Assembly (NCBI GenBank): GCA_001751015.1
Contig: MAXM01000224.1
Span: forward strand, 1-9,250
Direction of reading: 5' to 3'
Length of the DNA stretch: 9,250 nt
From: Desulfobacterales bacterium C00003106
GTDB taxonomy: Bacteria; Desulfobacterota; Desulfobacteria; Desulfobacterales; C00003106
The position numbers and the translations under genes were made by a program. Shown here piece by piece: positions 1 through 6,784 of this stretch (positions are counted from its first letter, which is position 1; each line of letters starts with the position of its first letter). A model generated the notes under the pieces. The model did no database searches. It was given only the letters and a program-made list of their open reading frames with translations, and was not told where the DNA came from.

Positions 1-21
1 TCTTTACCTCATTGACCTGTT
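1..21 (+). repeat. 21-bp direct repeat, copy A
   Basis: The first 21 bases of the window recur exactly at 4082-4102 in the same orientation. This copy begins at the window edge, so it may extend to the left. Immediately after it the two copies diverge. Here the sequence continues as GTTCCTTATGTTG (19-31), which matches 12 of 13 bases of 6772-6784, while copy B continues into a different module. It lies upstream of the DUF1385 gene with no coding sense of its own. It is probably one module of a mosaic intergenic repeat family. Confidence 0.7.
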
Positions 22-60
22 CCTTATGTTGTATAGAATCTCTCATTTTCATCCCTTTTC

Positions 61-89
61 AATGCTAACGGCTAACCGCACAGGTTGAA
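61..89 (+). repeat. GCTAANN heptad repeat element, copy 1 (short)
   Basis: The element reads AAT, then GCTAACG (64-70), GCTAACC (71-77), GCACAGG (78-84) and TTGAA. Bases 71-89 are identical to 7140-7158, and 71-87 to the reverse complement of 4019-4035. This copy has only two heptads, whereas the other two have four. It ends 41 nt before the ATG of the DUF1385 gene and points towards it. Its role is unknown; it may be a leader or promoter-associated element, or a dispersed repeat. Confidence 0.8.
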
Positions 90-109
90 ATACTCCAGTC
101 TTCAACCTG
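81..109 (+). other. Perfect 9-bp inverted repeat upstream of the DUF1385 gene
   Basis: CAGGTTGAA (81-89) is the exact reverse complement of TTCAACCTG (101-109), with an 11-nt loop. The left arm is the conserved end of heptad repeat copy 1; the right arm is unique to this site. No T-run follows, so it is not a typical intrinsic terminator. It sits 19 nt before the ATG, where an RNA hairpin could affect translation initiation, or a dimeric regulator could bind. Both roles are inferences. Confidence 0.45.
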
Positions 110-128
110 AAGACAAATCATAGACAAA

Positions 129-1082
129 ATGGACAATGCTCAGATGCTTACAGAGGTTTCCAAAAAAATTGACGTCGGAGGACAGGCGGTCATAGAAGGC
201 GTAATGATGCGAGCGCCCAAATCCATGACCATAGCTGTGCGCAAACCGGATGGACAGATTTTCACAAAAGAAGATGTGTGGCATTCAATATCCGAAAGGA
301 TTCCTTTCCTCAAAATCCCTTTTTTCCGTGGCTCAGTGGCGATTCTTGAAGCCCTGATAAACGGAATACAAGCGCTGACTTTTTCGGCAAATCAGGCCGT
401 TGACGAAGAGGATACCCCAATGGGCGGGTGGGCTATGTTCTTCACTATTTCCTTGTCCCTTGGACTCGCGCTTTTTCTGTTCGTAGCCGTTCCGCATCTG
501 TTAAGCGCTCTTCTTACGCAGTTGCTGGGAGAAGAAACCGGGGTTGAGAGTTTCCTGTTTCATCTCATTGATGGAATTCTCAAGATCATCATATTCGTTT
601 CATATGTGTGGTTGATTTCCCTTTCAAAGGAAATTCGGCGCGTATTCGAATATCACGGCGCTGAACACAAATCAATCTACACCTATGAGGCAGGTGAGTC
701 GCTCAGCGTTGAAAACGCAAGAAAATACTCCACTCTCCATCCGCGGTGTGGCACAGCCTTTATCCTGATTGTCCTTATAATGAGCATCCTGTTCTTCAGT
801 GTTGTTTTTCCTTTTGTGCCAAAGCTTGCAGGCCTGCCAACTATCCTGAAACAAGCAATATACATAGGATTCAAGATACTGCTGATGTTCCCAATTGCAG
901 GCGTCGCCTATGAGATACTGAAATTCAGCAGCAAAAGGCTGACAAATCCTTTTGTGCATACACTTATTCTTCCGGGGCTCTGGATGCAAAAACTGACCAC
1001 GAGGGAACCTTCTGATGATCAGTTGGAAGTCGCCCTCGCGGCCTTAGACAGGGCGATTCAGATACATAATCAAGCCTCATAA
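129..1082 (+). CDS. DUF1385 family integral membrane protein (YqhQ-like)
   Basis: A 317-residue protein of the DUF1385 family (PF07136; Bacillus YqhQ type), whose biochemical function is not established. The family signature GGQAVIEGVMMRAP is at residues 17-30. The second conserved block, FEYHGAEHKSIYTYEAGE, is at about 173-190, followed by HPRCGTAFI at 204-212. Hydrophobic stretches at about 102-129, 145-166, 209-231 and 244-266 suggest four membrane segments in the inner membrane. The His, Glu and Cys residues of the central block look like possible metal or catalytic positions, but that is inference. The ATG at 129 has no strong Shine-Dalgarno sequence; an in-frame ATG at 144 is the alternative, and both precede the conserved block. 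It is the first gene of a likely operon with prfA (47 nt to its preferred start) and prmC, an order I recall from other deltaproteobacteria. Family assignment is firm; function is open. Confidence 0.93.
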   Translation: MDNAQMLTEVSKKIDVGGQAVIEGVMMRAPKSMTIAVRKPDGQIFTKEDVWHSISERIPFLKIPFFRGSVAILEALINGIQALTFSANQAVDEEDTPMGGWAMFFTISLSLGLALFLFVAVPHLLSALLTQLLGEETGVESFLFHLIDGILKIIIFVSYVWLISLSKEIRRVFEYHGAEHKSIYTYEAGESLSVENARKYSTLHPRCGTAFILIVLIMSILFFSVVFPFVPKLAGLPTILKQAIYIGFKILLMFPIAGVAYEILKFSSKRLTNPFVHTLILPGLWMQKLTTREPSDDQLEVALAALDRAIQIHNQAS

Positions 1083-1129
1083 TCGGTCAAGTGATCAACA
1101 ACCTGGTCACTTGCGGACAGGTACTTCAG

Positions 1130-2215
1130 ATGATTGGAAAATTGGACGGGGTTGAAGAGAGGTTTCAAGAGCTTGAAACCCTGTTGAGTGACCCTGCGAT
1201 AATAAAGGATCAGGAAAGATACATAAAATATTCTAAGGAACACGCTGACCTTGCCAAAATCGTTTCCGTATACCGGAAATATGAAAAGATCCGTAAGGAC
1301 CTCGCAGAATGCCAAGACCTTCTGAAAGATCCTGATCCGGAGATCAAAGAGATGGCGAAGGAGGAAAAGGATTTACTCGATGCGTCCCTCAAAAAACAGG
1401 AGCACAGGCTGATGTTGCTGCTTCTTCCCAAGGACCCGAATGATAGCAAGAACATATTTCTTGAAATCCGCGCGGGAACAGGGGGAGATGAGGCAGGTCT
1501 ATTCGCGGCGGACCTTTTCAAGATGTATAATGCCTATGCGGAGGGTTTGGGCTGGAAGGTTGAGATCATGAATCAAAACATCACAGGCGTGGGCGGATTA
1601 AAAGAGGTTATTGCCTTGATCTCCGGCAAAGAGGTTTACAGCCACCTCAAGTACGAAAGCGGAGTACATCGGGTGCAGCGGGTGCCGACAACAGAGTCCC
1701 AGGGACGGGTGCATACATCCGCTATCACAGTTGCCGTCCTCCCGGAAGCTGAAGAGCTGGATATCCGGATCGACCCCAATGAGATCAAGCTGGATGTCTA
1801 TCGGTCGTCGGGGCCTGGAGGCCAGAGCGTTAACACCACGGATTCAGCCGTGAGAATCACCCATATTCCCACCGGACTTGTAGTCACCTGCCAGGATGAG
1901 AAATCACAGCACAAGAATAGGGCAAAGGCGCTGAAGGTCTTGAGGGCCCGTCTCCTGGACAAGATGCAGCAGGAACAGGAAGACGAGATCTCAAAAAACC
2001 GGAAAAGCCAGGTTGGAACCGGTGACAGGAGTGAACGGATAAGGACCTACAACTTTCCTCAGGGCCGTGTCACCGACCATCGTATCGGCCTGACCCTGTA
2101 TAAACTGGAAAATATACTGCAGGGTGATCTTACAGAGATCGTCAACAGTCTCGGAACCTACTATCAGACGGAAGCCCTGCGTGACAGCGAAACAGGGACT
2201 GTCCATGAAGGGTGA
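1130..2215 (+). CDS. prfA: Peptide chain release factor 1 (RF1)
   Basis: Cytoplasmic class-I release factor that reads UAA and UAG in the ribosomal A site and triggers hydrolysis of peptidyl-tRNA. Numbered from the ATG at 1130 it has 361 residues, normal for RF1. The PCRF-type N-terminal region covers about the first 200 residues. The codon-recognition tripeptide PxT is P-T-T at 186-188, inside RVQRVPTTESQGRVHTSA, which marks RF1 rather than RF2. The catalytic GGQ is at 230-232 within SSGPGGQSVNTTDSAVR. A GTG at 1091 would add 13 residues with no family counterpart and lacks a ribosome-binding site; MIGKLDGVEERFQELE is a typical RF1 start, so 1130 is chosen. A weak AGG lies 8 nt upstream. The 3' end overlaps prmC by 11 nt, fitting translational coupling with the enzyme that modifies its GGQ. 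Confidence 0.97.
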   Translation: MIGKLDGVEERFQELETLLSDPAIIKDQERYIKYSKEHADLAKIVSVYRKYEKIRKDLAECQDLLKDPDPEIKEMAKEEKDLLDASLKKQEHRLMLLLLPKDPNDSKNIFLEIRAGTGGDEAGLFAADLFKMYNAYAEGLGWKVEIMNQNITGVGGLKEVIALISGKEVYSHLKYESGVHRVQRVPTTESQGRVHTSAITVAVLPEAEELDIRIDPNEIKLDVYRSSGPGGQSVNTTDSAVRITHIPTGLVVTCQDEKSQHKNRAKALKVLRARLLDKMQQEQEDEISKNRKSQVGTGDRSERIRTYNFPQGRVTDHRIGLTLYKLENILQGDLTEIVNSLGTYYQTEALRDSETGTVHEG

Positions 2216-3074
2216 AGAATGGACTGTTATGAAGACCCTTCGGTGGACCGCGGCCTATTTTCAGACCCATGGGATAGAGCAGAGTCGTACCGATGCGGAA
2301 GTCCTCCTTGCCCACGCGCTTTCCATAACGCGGATAGAGATTTACACAAACCATGACAAGCCGCTTCACGCAGAAGAACTCAAGACCTTCAAGTCTTTTA
2401 TTCAACGACGTATCACCCATGAACCGGTTGCCTATATCACGGGAAAAAAGGAATTCTGGTCGCTTGAGCTGACCGTCACTCCTGATGTGCTGGTCCCCAG
2501 GCCTGAAACGGAATGTCTCGTCGAGGCCGTGTTGGATGTCATGGTGGGCAGGGAAGCAGGCAACAATATCCTTGATATGGGAACCGGCTCAGGGGCTATA
2601 GTATGCGCATTGGTCTCTGAACGACCGAAAAACCGTTATTATGCGGTGGACCGTTCCGAATCCGCCCTGCTTGTAGCCCGCAGGAATGCGACGCGTTACG
2701 GTCTGGAAAAGGCCATCGCTTTTTCCAGGGGGAACTGGTTTGAAGGGGTCGAGGGGATGCAAAGGCAATTTGACATCATTGTGTCCAACCCTCCTTATAT
2801 TCCGCAGCATCAGATCAAAAAACTCCCCCCGGAAATAGCCCGATATGAGCCGCTATGTGCTATCGACGGCGGCGCAGACGGTCTGGATGCCTTCCGGTCA
2901 ATACTACACGCTGCCCCGGACTACCTCGCTCCGGACGGAAAGATCTTTCTCGAAATCGGTTTTGATCAGCGCCCTGCAGTTTCCGCCATAATAGAAGAAG
3001 TCGGATGCTACAGGGACTTTGTATGCCGGAAGGACTATGCCGCCAAAGACAGGGTTGTTCAGTCCGGCATCTGA
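2205..3074 (+). CDS. prmC: Release factor glutamine N5-methyltransferase PrmC (HemK)
   Basis: Transfers a methyl group from S-adenosylmethionine to the glutamine side chain of the GGQ motif in RF1 and RF2, raising termination efficiency. From the ATG at 2205 it has 289 residues. The N-terminal helical substrate-binding domain includes RTDAEVLLAHAL (28-39) and EPVAYITGKKEFW (73-85). The Rossmann methyltransferase domain follows, with PRPETE (99-104), the SAM-binding loop DMGTGSG (124-130) and the diagnostic catalytic NPPY at 195-198. An ATG at 2229 (MKTLRW) would give 281 residues. I prefer 2205 because the WTV...LRWT segment is usual near PrmC N-termini and an AGGG lies upstream. The start overlaps prfA by 11 nt. 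In relatives I recall murA following prmC; here the gene instead meets a minus-strand gene, overlapping its 3' end by 16 bp. Confidence 0.95.
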   Translation: MKGEEWTVMKTLRWTAAYFQTHGIEQSRTDAEVLLAHALSITRIEIYTNHDKPLHAEELKTFKSFIQRRITHEPVAYITGKKEFWSLELTVTPDVLVPRPETECLVEAVLDVMVGREAGNNILDMGTGSGAIVCALVSERPKNRYYAVDRSESALLVARRNATRYGLEKAIAFSRGNWFEGVEGMQRQFDIIVSNPPYIPQHQIKKLPPEIARYEPLCAIDGGADGLDAFRSILHAAPDYLAPDGKIFLEIGFDQRPAVSAIIEEVGCYRDFVCRKDYAAKDRVVQSGI

Positions 3075-3964
3075 CCTTCAGGCTTTTCGATAGACGCATC
3101 TTCGACAACAAGATCAAGGGCATGACCTAACCCAAGGTCCTTGTCCAGAACAAGGCTCCCGCAGACAATCACTTCATCGCCAACACTCACTGTTACGGTT
3201 TCGGGCAGGGTCACAGCAAGATCGTAGTTCAGCGCTTCTTCGGTTCCGGTTCCGTCCTGAAGATGAACCCAGTTTTTTCCCATAATTCCCGGCAGGAATT
3301 TGACGACCTTCGCACGCACCCTGACCGGATTCTTTTCGAGCGCCTTTTTTTGTGAATAGATCTCTTCAATTGTGTAGGCGTCTTTGCCCGTGGCCTTGCT
3401 TACCTTTATCTCCTCGTGAATGACCCTGGCTTTCTCTGTCCCCATTGTTGTCCCCATTCCGGTTTCCGGCACAGAACCGTGGGGCATGCCGCCCGGCATC
3501 ATATCCGCCGGCATCTGAGGCATCATCTCGCGGGGCATCTCCGCATCCGGGCGACCGCAGGCCGTGATTCCCCCGGAAGGGACGGCAAACAATATAGTTT
3601 CAAAGGTCCTGTCAAGCGTTTTGCTGTGAAAATCCTTCATCACTATTATGTTGGAAATCTCTATCTCTTTTCCTGCCTCAACCGGTGTTTTGGGAATAGC
3701 GGCCCATATCTCGCCCCCGGTATCTGTAAGATTGATATAGGTATAATTTGTCACGTCAATGGATTCAGTAATCAATGCCTTTAATACCGCGCCTTGAAGA
3801 TCCAATGTGTTGTAATTTGATTTGATCTCAGAGATGGTAACCTTTTCAGTTGATGGATTAGGCGCCCCTTGTTCCGCTGTCTTCTCTTTGCACCCCATTG
3901 CAATCATGACTAACGCGCATAGAAAACAAAACACTCCGAAAAGACTCTTTTTCCTTGAAAACAT
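3059..3964 (-). CDS. Putative lipoprotein with two OB-fold-like domains and a Met-rich linker
   Basis: A 301-residue exported protein. A basic N-terminus (MFSRKKS) and hydrophobic core end in IAMGC, with Cys25 as the probable lipidation site; the lipobox is imperfect, with Ala at -3 and Met at -2. Two regions resemble each other and the small OB-fold domains of NrfJ-like periplasmic proteins. The first is at about 55-130 (YTYINLTDTGGEIWAAIP, then KDFHSKTLDRTFETILF). The second is at about 196-293 (GIMGKNWVHLQDGTG, then VGDEVIVCGSLVLDKDLGLG). The linker at 143-174 holds nine Met, several paired (EMMP, DMMP), plus Pro, Gly and one His. That pattern suits soft-metal binding such as copper, but no ligand is shown. 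GAGGG lies 7 nt before the ATG on the minus strand, a good ribosome-binding site. It appears to be a single-gene unit, with heptad repeat copy 2 54 nt upstream. Domain call moderate; function unknown. Confidence 0.85.
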   Translation of the reverse strand: MFSRKKSLFGVFCFLCALVMIAMGCKEKTAEQGAPNPSTEKVTISEIKSNYNTLDLQGAVLKALITESIDVTNYTYINLTDTGGEIWAAIPKTPVEAGKEIEISNIIVMKDFHSKTLDRTFETILFAVPSGGITACGRPDAEMPREMMPQMPADMMPGGMPHGSVPETGMGTTMGTEKARVIHEEIKVSKATGKDAYTIEEIYSQKKALEKNPVRVRAKVVKFLPGIMGKNWVHLQDGTGTEEALNYDLAVTLPETVTVSVGDEVIVCGSLVLDKDLGLGHALDLVVEDASIEKPEGQMPD

Positions 3965-4018
3965 AATTATTCCCTCTTGTAAGATGTCATCAGCAATAAA
4001 CCGTCACCTGAATAATTA

Positions 4019-4074
4019 CAACCTGTGCGGTTAGCTTTTAGCCATTAGCGGTTAGCTTTTGGATAAAACTGTTC
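4019..4074 (-). repeat. GCTAANN heptad repeat element, copy 2 (long, reverse)
   Basis: Read on the minus strand, this 56-bp element matches 7101-7156 at 55 positions; the only difference is the sixth base. It holds GAACAGTTTTATCCAAAA (4074-4057), four heptads GCTAACC, GCTAATG, GCTAAAA and GCTAACC (4056-4029), then GCACAGG (4028-4022) and TTG. It ends 54 nt before the minus-strand lipoprotein ATG and points towards it. With copy 3 it forms an inverted pair around the permease and porin genes. Confidence 0.9.
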
Positions 4075-4081
4075 AATATTC

Positions 4082-4102
4082 TCTTTACCTCATTGACCTG
4101 TT
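4082..4102 (+). repeat. 21-bp direct repeat, copy B
   Basis: Exact copy of 1-21 in the same orientation. It sits 7 bp beyond heptad repeat copy 2 and runs into the GGAACGGGGA module at 4109. In copy A the 21-mer lies upstream of a heptad repeat in the same orientation; here the heptad repeat is on its other side and inverted. The modules have therefore been shuffled rather than duplicated as one block. Confidence 0.75.
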
Positions 4103-4108
4103 GATTAA

Positions 4109-4131
4109 GGAACGGGGACGAAATAACTTCC
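4109..4131 (+). repeat. Dispersed repeat module, related to 6747-6769
   Basis: Aligned without gaps, 18 of 23 bases match 6747-6769, including the block ATAACTTCC. Its left part GGAACGGGGA (4109-4118) is the exact reverse complement of TCCCCGTTCC at 6767-6776. The two sites therefore look like damaged copies of one element that once had GGAACGGGGA and TCCCCGTTCC arms around a 10-nt loop. Such short palindromes can be REP-like or IS200/IS605-associated sequences, but no transposase is in the window and the class is not proven. Confidence 0.5.
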
Positions 4132-4173
4132 ACAACTATAGACCTTCACATAAATAATTGCACGGCGTTATCG

Positions 4174-4216
4174 GTCAAAATCCTCGACAACGTGCCCTTG
4201 TCAAAATCCTCGACAA
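4174..4216 (+). repeat. Pair of 17-bp direct repeats upstream of the permease
   Basis: GTCAAAATCCTCGACAA occurs exactly at 4174-4190 and 4200-4216, starts 26 bp apart. The second unit, with flanking bases, can fold as CTTGTC (4197-4202) and GACAAG (4212-4217) around a 9-nt loop. It lies about 120 bp before the preferred permease start and could be an operator or a repeat fragment; the sequence does not decide. Confidence 0.6.
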
Positions 4217-4335
4217 GTACCCTATTAGAACAGCGCCAGGCAAAATGTCAAACAGTATTTGCGGGATCCTTCATAAGAGCCGGAAGTGGTTTACACGAAC
4301 TCGTTGACTTCTTGTGTCGGGATATAGTAAACTTT

Positions 4336-5448
4336 ATGAACAAAAAAAATGTATTATTGGATAGAAAAATGAAACAAGCAAAAAGCCGTGGGCAGATGAT
4401 CTTCAGGTATTTCCTGATCCTCTTTCTCTTTTCAGGATTCCTGATTGCCAAACTGCTCTGGCCGTTTATATCCATTCTTGTTCTTGCCTTTGTTCTTGCA
4501 GGGATTTTCTATCCCGTCTACTCCTTTCTTACAAAAAAAATCCGGCCTTCATTGGCCTCTTTTCTTACATGTCTGCTTATCTTCCAGTTTGTCCTTGTTC
4601 CTACCGTGTTTCTTGTTCGCTCTCTTTCCCAGGAAGCCTTCAGCCTGTATCAAATGAGCAAAGGCATGCCATTTGGTCAGCAGATGAAGGACCTTCTGCA
4701 GGATAGCAGTGTGGCCAACAAGATAGAAGAATTGCTGGAGCGCTATGATATAGACATGGAACTGGATTCCAAGATCTTCAATGAAACCTTGTCCGACCTG
4801 GGAAAGGACGTAGGCCTTTTTCTTTACCAGCAGGCCAGTTCTATTGCTTCTAACATATTGCAAGTTGTGATCAATTTTCTCATCATGTTGATGATCATCT
4901 TTTTTCTGTTCCTGGATGGAAAGGAATTTATTGACTTTCTTGTCGACCTTTCTCCCCTTCCCGCGGAACAAGACCGAGAGCTCCTTGGCAAGTTTCACGA
5001 GATGGCGGGAGCGATCCTTGTCGGGAACGGACTGGCCGGGGTGTGTCAGGGCATCCTGGGCGGAGTAGCTTTCGCACTTTTCGGATTGAGTTCTCCCTTT
5101 CTCTGGGGGGCCATCATGGCTATCATGGCCTTTCTCCCCATTGTCGGCATTTCAGTAGTCTTGGCGCCGGCGGCTATCTATCTCTTTCTGAAAGGAAGAA
5201 TCACAGCGGGCATCCTGTTGCTTATTGTCTATGTCGTCATTACCATATTCATAGAATACCTGTTAAAGCCGAAATTAGTGGGACAAAAAGTAAAGATGCA
5301 CACACTCCTTGTTATTCTCTCCATATTGGGCGGATTGAAGGTGTTCGGAATCCTGGGAATTATCTACGGGCCGCTCATAGTGACAGCCTTCCTTACACTC
5401 ACCAAGATGTACCGGACAAACTACGAGGCATTCGTAAGAGATGAATGA
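4336..5448 (+). CDS. AI-2E / PerM family inner-membrane permease
   Basis: A polytopic inner-membrane protein of the AI-2E transporter family (PF01594, formerly UPF0118). Members have been linked to autoinducer-2 export or ion antiport, so the substrate here cannot be named. From the ATG at 4336 it has 370 residues. Paired N-terminal membrane segments (about 22-65) and another at 73-96 precede a soluble region (about 97-165). A segment follows at 170-194, and then the family-diagnostic C-terminal block: FLPIVGISVVLAPAAIYLF (266-284), IEYLLKPKLVGQ (306-317) and ILGGLKVFGILGIIYGP (330-346). ATG 4369 (359 residues, GGA 7 nt upstream) is an equally plausible start. An upstream ATG at 4192 would take in repeat DNA and add a non-family extension, so I reject it. 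The gene stands alone between repeats and a convergent porin. No luxS or other partner is visible, so an AI-2 role is unsupported. Confidence 0.9.
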   Translation: MNKKNVLLDRKMKQAKSRGQMIFRYFLILFLFSGFLIAKLLWPFISILVLAFVLAGIFYPVYSFLTKKIRPSLASFLTCLLIFQFVLVPTVFLVRSLSQEAFSLYQMSKGMPFGQQMKDLLQDSSVANKIEELLERYDIDMELDSKIFNETLSDLGKDVGLFLYQQASSIASNILQVVINFLIMLMIIFFLFLDGKEFIDFLVDLSPLPAEQDRELLGKFHEMAGAILVGNGLAGVCQGILGGVAFALFGLSSPFLWGAIMAIMAFLPIVGISVVLAPAAIYLFLKGRITAGILLLIVYVVITIFIEYLLKPKLVGQKVKMHTLLVILSILGGLKVFGILGIIYGPLIVTAFLTLTKMYRTNYEAFVRDE

Positions 5449-5455
5449 TTCAAAA

Positions 5456-5467
5456 GTGGAATTCCAC
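5456..5467. other. 12-bp perfect palindrome after the permease stop
   Basis: GTGGAATTCCAC is fully self-complementary and begins 7 nt after the permease TGA. It could be chance or a protein-binding site. It has no T-tract and no spacer loop, so it is unlikely to be a terminator by itself. Confidence 0.3.
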
Positions 5468-5522
5468 CTGTATTGCTGAATGAAAGGAAATTGCAGAAAG
5501 AAGAGACAAGAATCATCGAAAT

Positions 5523-5546
5523 CCCGCTCCCCTTGCGGGGAGCGGG
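5523..5546. terminator. GC-rich hairpin between convergent genes, probable bidirectional terminator
   Basis: CCCGCTCCCC (5523-5532) pairs perfectly with GGGGAGCGGG (5537-5546) around a TTGC loop. It lies 74 nt after the permease stop and 55 nt beyond the porin stop on the other strand. The downstream tracts are weak in both directions (TTATTTG on plus, ATTTCG on minus), so termination may be partial. Position between tail-to-tail genes and the very strong stem support a shared terminator. Confidence 0.65.
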
Positions 5547-5601
5547 TTATTTGAGATTGTCAAAGACTGTTTTTTGAAAACTCGAGGAAAAAAAGAAAGA
5601 A

Positions 5602-6699
5602 TTAGAAACCGACTGCCATCTGTGCCGTCACAACAACTCGATCCTTGGTATTACCGATTTCCTTCTCCTGATCAACCTGGGTTACATCCAGGCTCAACTT
5701 GTTGGCGTTCCCCTTGATGAAATAGTTCACCCCGACGCCATAGATAGCGGTGTCCTTTTCTTTGTCCACACTTACCATTTCATAGTGGATCACAGGCTGG
5801 AGGTCTATGGAAAAAAGATACCCGGCCTTGGCAGATATGATATCGGCATTGTCGCCGGGACTCATGTTCGTGTAAGTTATCGACTGAGTCCCGTGCCTGA
5901 TATCAGTATATGCAACGTCTGCGGTTATTGCACCGCCGCCGATGGCCTGATCATAGTGAACCCCTGCCGTCCAGGCTCTGTAGTCACCGGATGTCAGTTT
6001 GTCCTGCATGTCAAAACTCGCAAGAACGGATAGGACGTTTTTTTCCCCTATGTATGTCTCCGGGTTGAAATATCCCGTCTCCGGGTCGAACAGGGATACG
6101 CTCACCTGGCCGGCGTACCGCAGTTTATCATCCGGGTTATTAGGACCATCTATCCCGTCTGCGATCATAAGACGGTACCGGAGCATGTCATTGGCGACAT
6201 TACCCCAGAGCATTACACCGTCGTCCCGGTTGGCTGCGACACTCGGGAAAAAAGCTCCTCCGGCAAGGCCGCCCCGGGTCCAGTCCAGATCGAGCGACAA
6301 GAGACATTTCGTGGAAGGTGTGCGGCCGATAGGCACCCACATACGGCCCGCATTGACCATAAGGGCCTCGCCTGCAAGTTTTGCCCGAAGATACGCGTCT
6401 CTTAACTGGATGTCATTATTGGCCTTAGCATCCTTGCCTGCCTTGTCAATCGCATAGTTGACGGAAAAATCGAGCATGGGCGTAATTGTCCCGTTTATGC
6501 CCATATAAGCCCTGCGTACCATGAAATCGTTCAGGTCTTTGTTGCCGCTCGCACTCCCATCCTCTATCCACTGGTACCAGGCCTGTCCCCAGAAGCCAAG
6601 GTCAAGAGATCTCTCTCCGTCAGAATATACCTCCACAGACAACGCCATACCCGGAACAACAAGCAAGAAAACAATAGCCAGTACAAGCTTCTTACACAT
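5602..6699 (-). CDS. Outer-membrane beta-barrel porin (phosphate-selective porin O/P-like)
   Basis: A 365-residue exported protein. The signal peptide has a Lys pair at 3-4, a hydrophobic core at about 5-19, and probable cleavage near ALS-VE (21/22). The mature part consists of alternating-hydrophobicity beta-strands, beginning LDLGFWGQAWYQW, and ends in AQMAVGF. The terminal Phe is the usual outer-membrane assembly signal. MVRRAYMGINGTITPMLDFS (60-79) and LRDAYLRAKL (99-108), then VNAGRMWVPIGR, are the pattern of OprO/OprP-like porins (PF07396). Length is close to the family norm. The name phosphate-selective is inherited; the substrate cannot be read from sequence, and no pho genes are nearby. 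A GGGGGA run lies about 9 nt before the ATG on the minus strand, a strong ribosome-binding site. It seems monocistronic, ending at the hairpin shared with the permease. Porin call firm, specificity not. Confidence 0.88.
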   Translation of the reverse strand: MCKKLVLAIVFLLVVPGMALSVEVYSDGERSLDLGFWGQAWYQWIEDGSASGNKDLNDFMVRRAYMGINGTITPMLDFSVNYAIDKAGKDAKANNDIQLRDAYLRAKLAGEALMVNAGRMWVPIGRTPSTKCLLSLDLDWTRGGLAGGAFFPSVAANRDDGVMLWGNVANDMLRYRLMIADGIDGPNNPDDKLRYAGQVSVSLFDPETGYFNPETYIGEKNVLSVLASFDMQDKLTSGDYRAWTAGVHYDQAIGGGAITADVAYTDIRHGTQSITYTNMSPGDNADIISAKAGYLFSIDLQPVIHYEMVSVDKEKDTAIYGVGVNYFIKGNANKLSLDVTQVDQEKEIGNTKDRVVVTAQMAVGF

Positions 6700-6746
6700 G
6701 ATTTCTTTCCCCCTTTTTTTTGATGGTTAGTGTTCAAGATGTCTTT

Positions 6747-6784
6747 GGAAACGAGACGGTATAACTTCCCCGTTCCTTGTGTTG
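6747..6784 (+). repeat. Imperfect palindromic repeat module upstream of the porin
   Basis: The left part (6747-6769) aligns at 18 of 23 bases with 4109-4131. The right part TCCCCGTTCC (6767-6776) is the reverse complement of 4109-4118, and GTTCCTTGTGTTG (6772-6784) matches 19-31 at 12 of 13 bases. Its own arms 6747-6756 and 6767-6776 pair at 7 of 10 positions. It lies 48 nt beyond the porin ATG, in its upstream region, so it could affect porin expression, but repeat similarity is the only firm observation. Confidence 0.5.

Noticed and set aside
2124..2204. prmC start at 2124
   Set aside because: It would lie wholly within prfA and add 27 residues unlike any PrmC N-terminus; 2205 fits family and spacing better.
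4022..4056. Heptad repeats as a CRISPR-like array
   Set aside because: Units are 7 bp, contiguous and without spacers, and no cas gene is present.
4192..4335. N-terminal extension of the permease from ATG 4192
   Set aside because: The added 48 residues are encoded by repeat DNA (4200-4216), have no family counterpart and no ribosome-binding site.
5999..6457. 152-codon frame antisense to the porin
   Set aside because: Shadow of the porin; rich in Arg, Ser and Pro with no recognisable domain.
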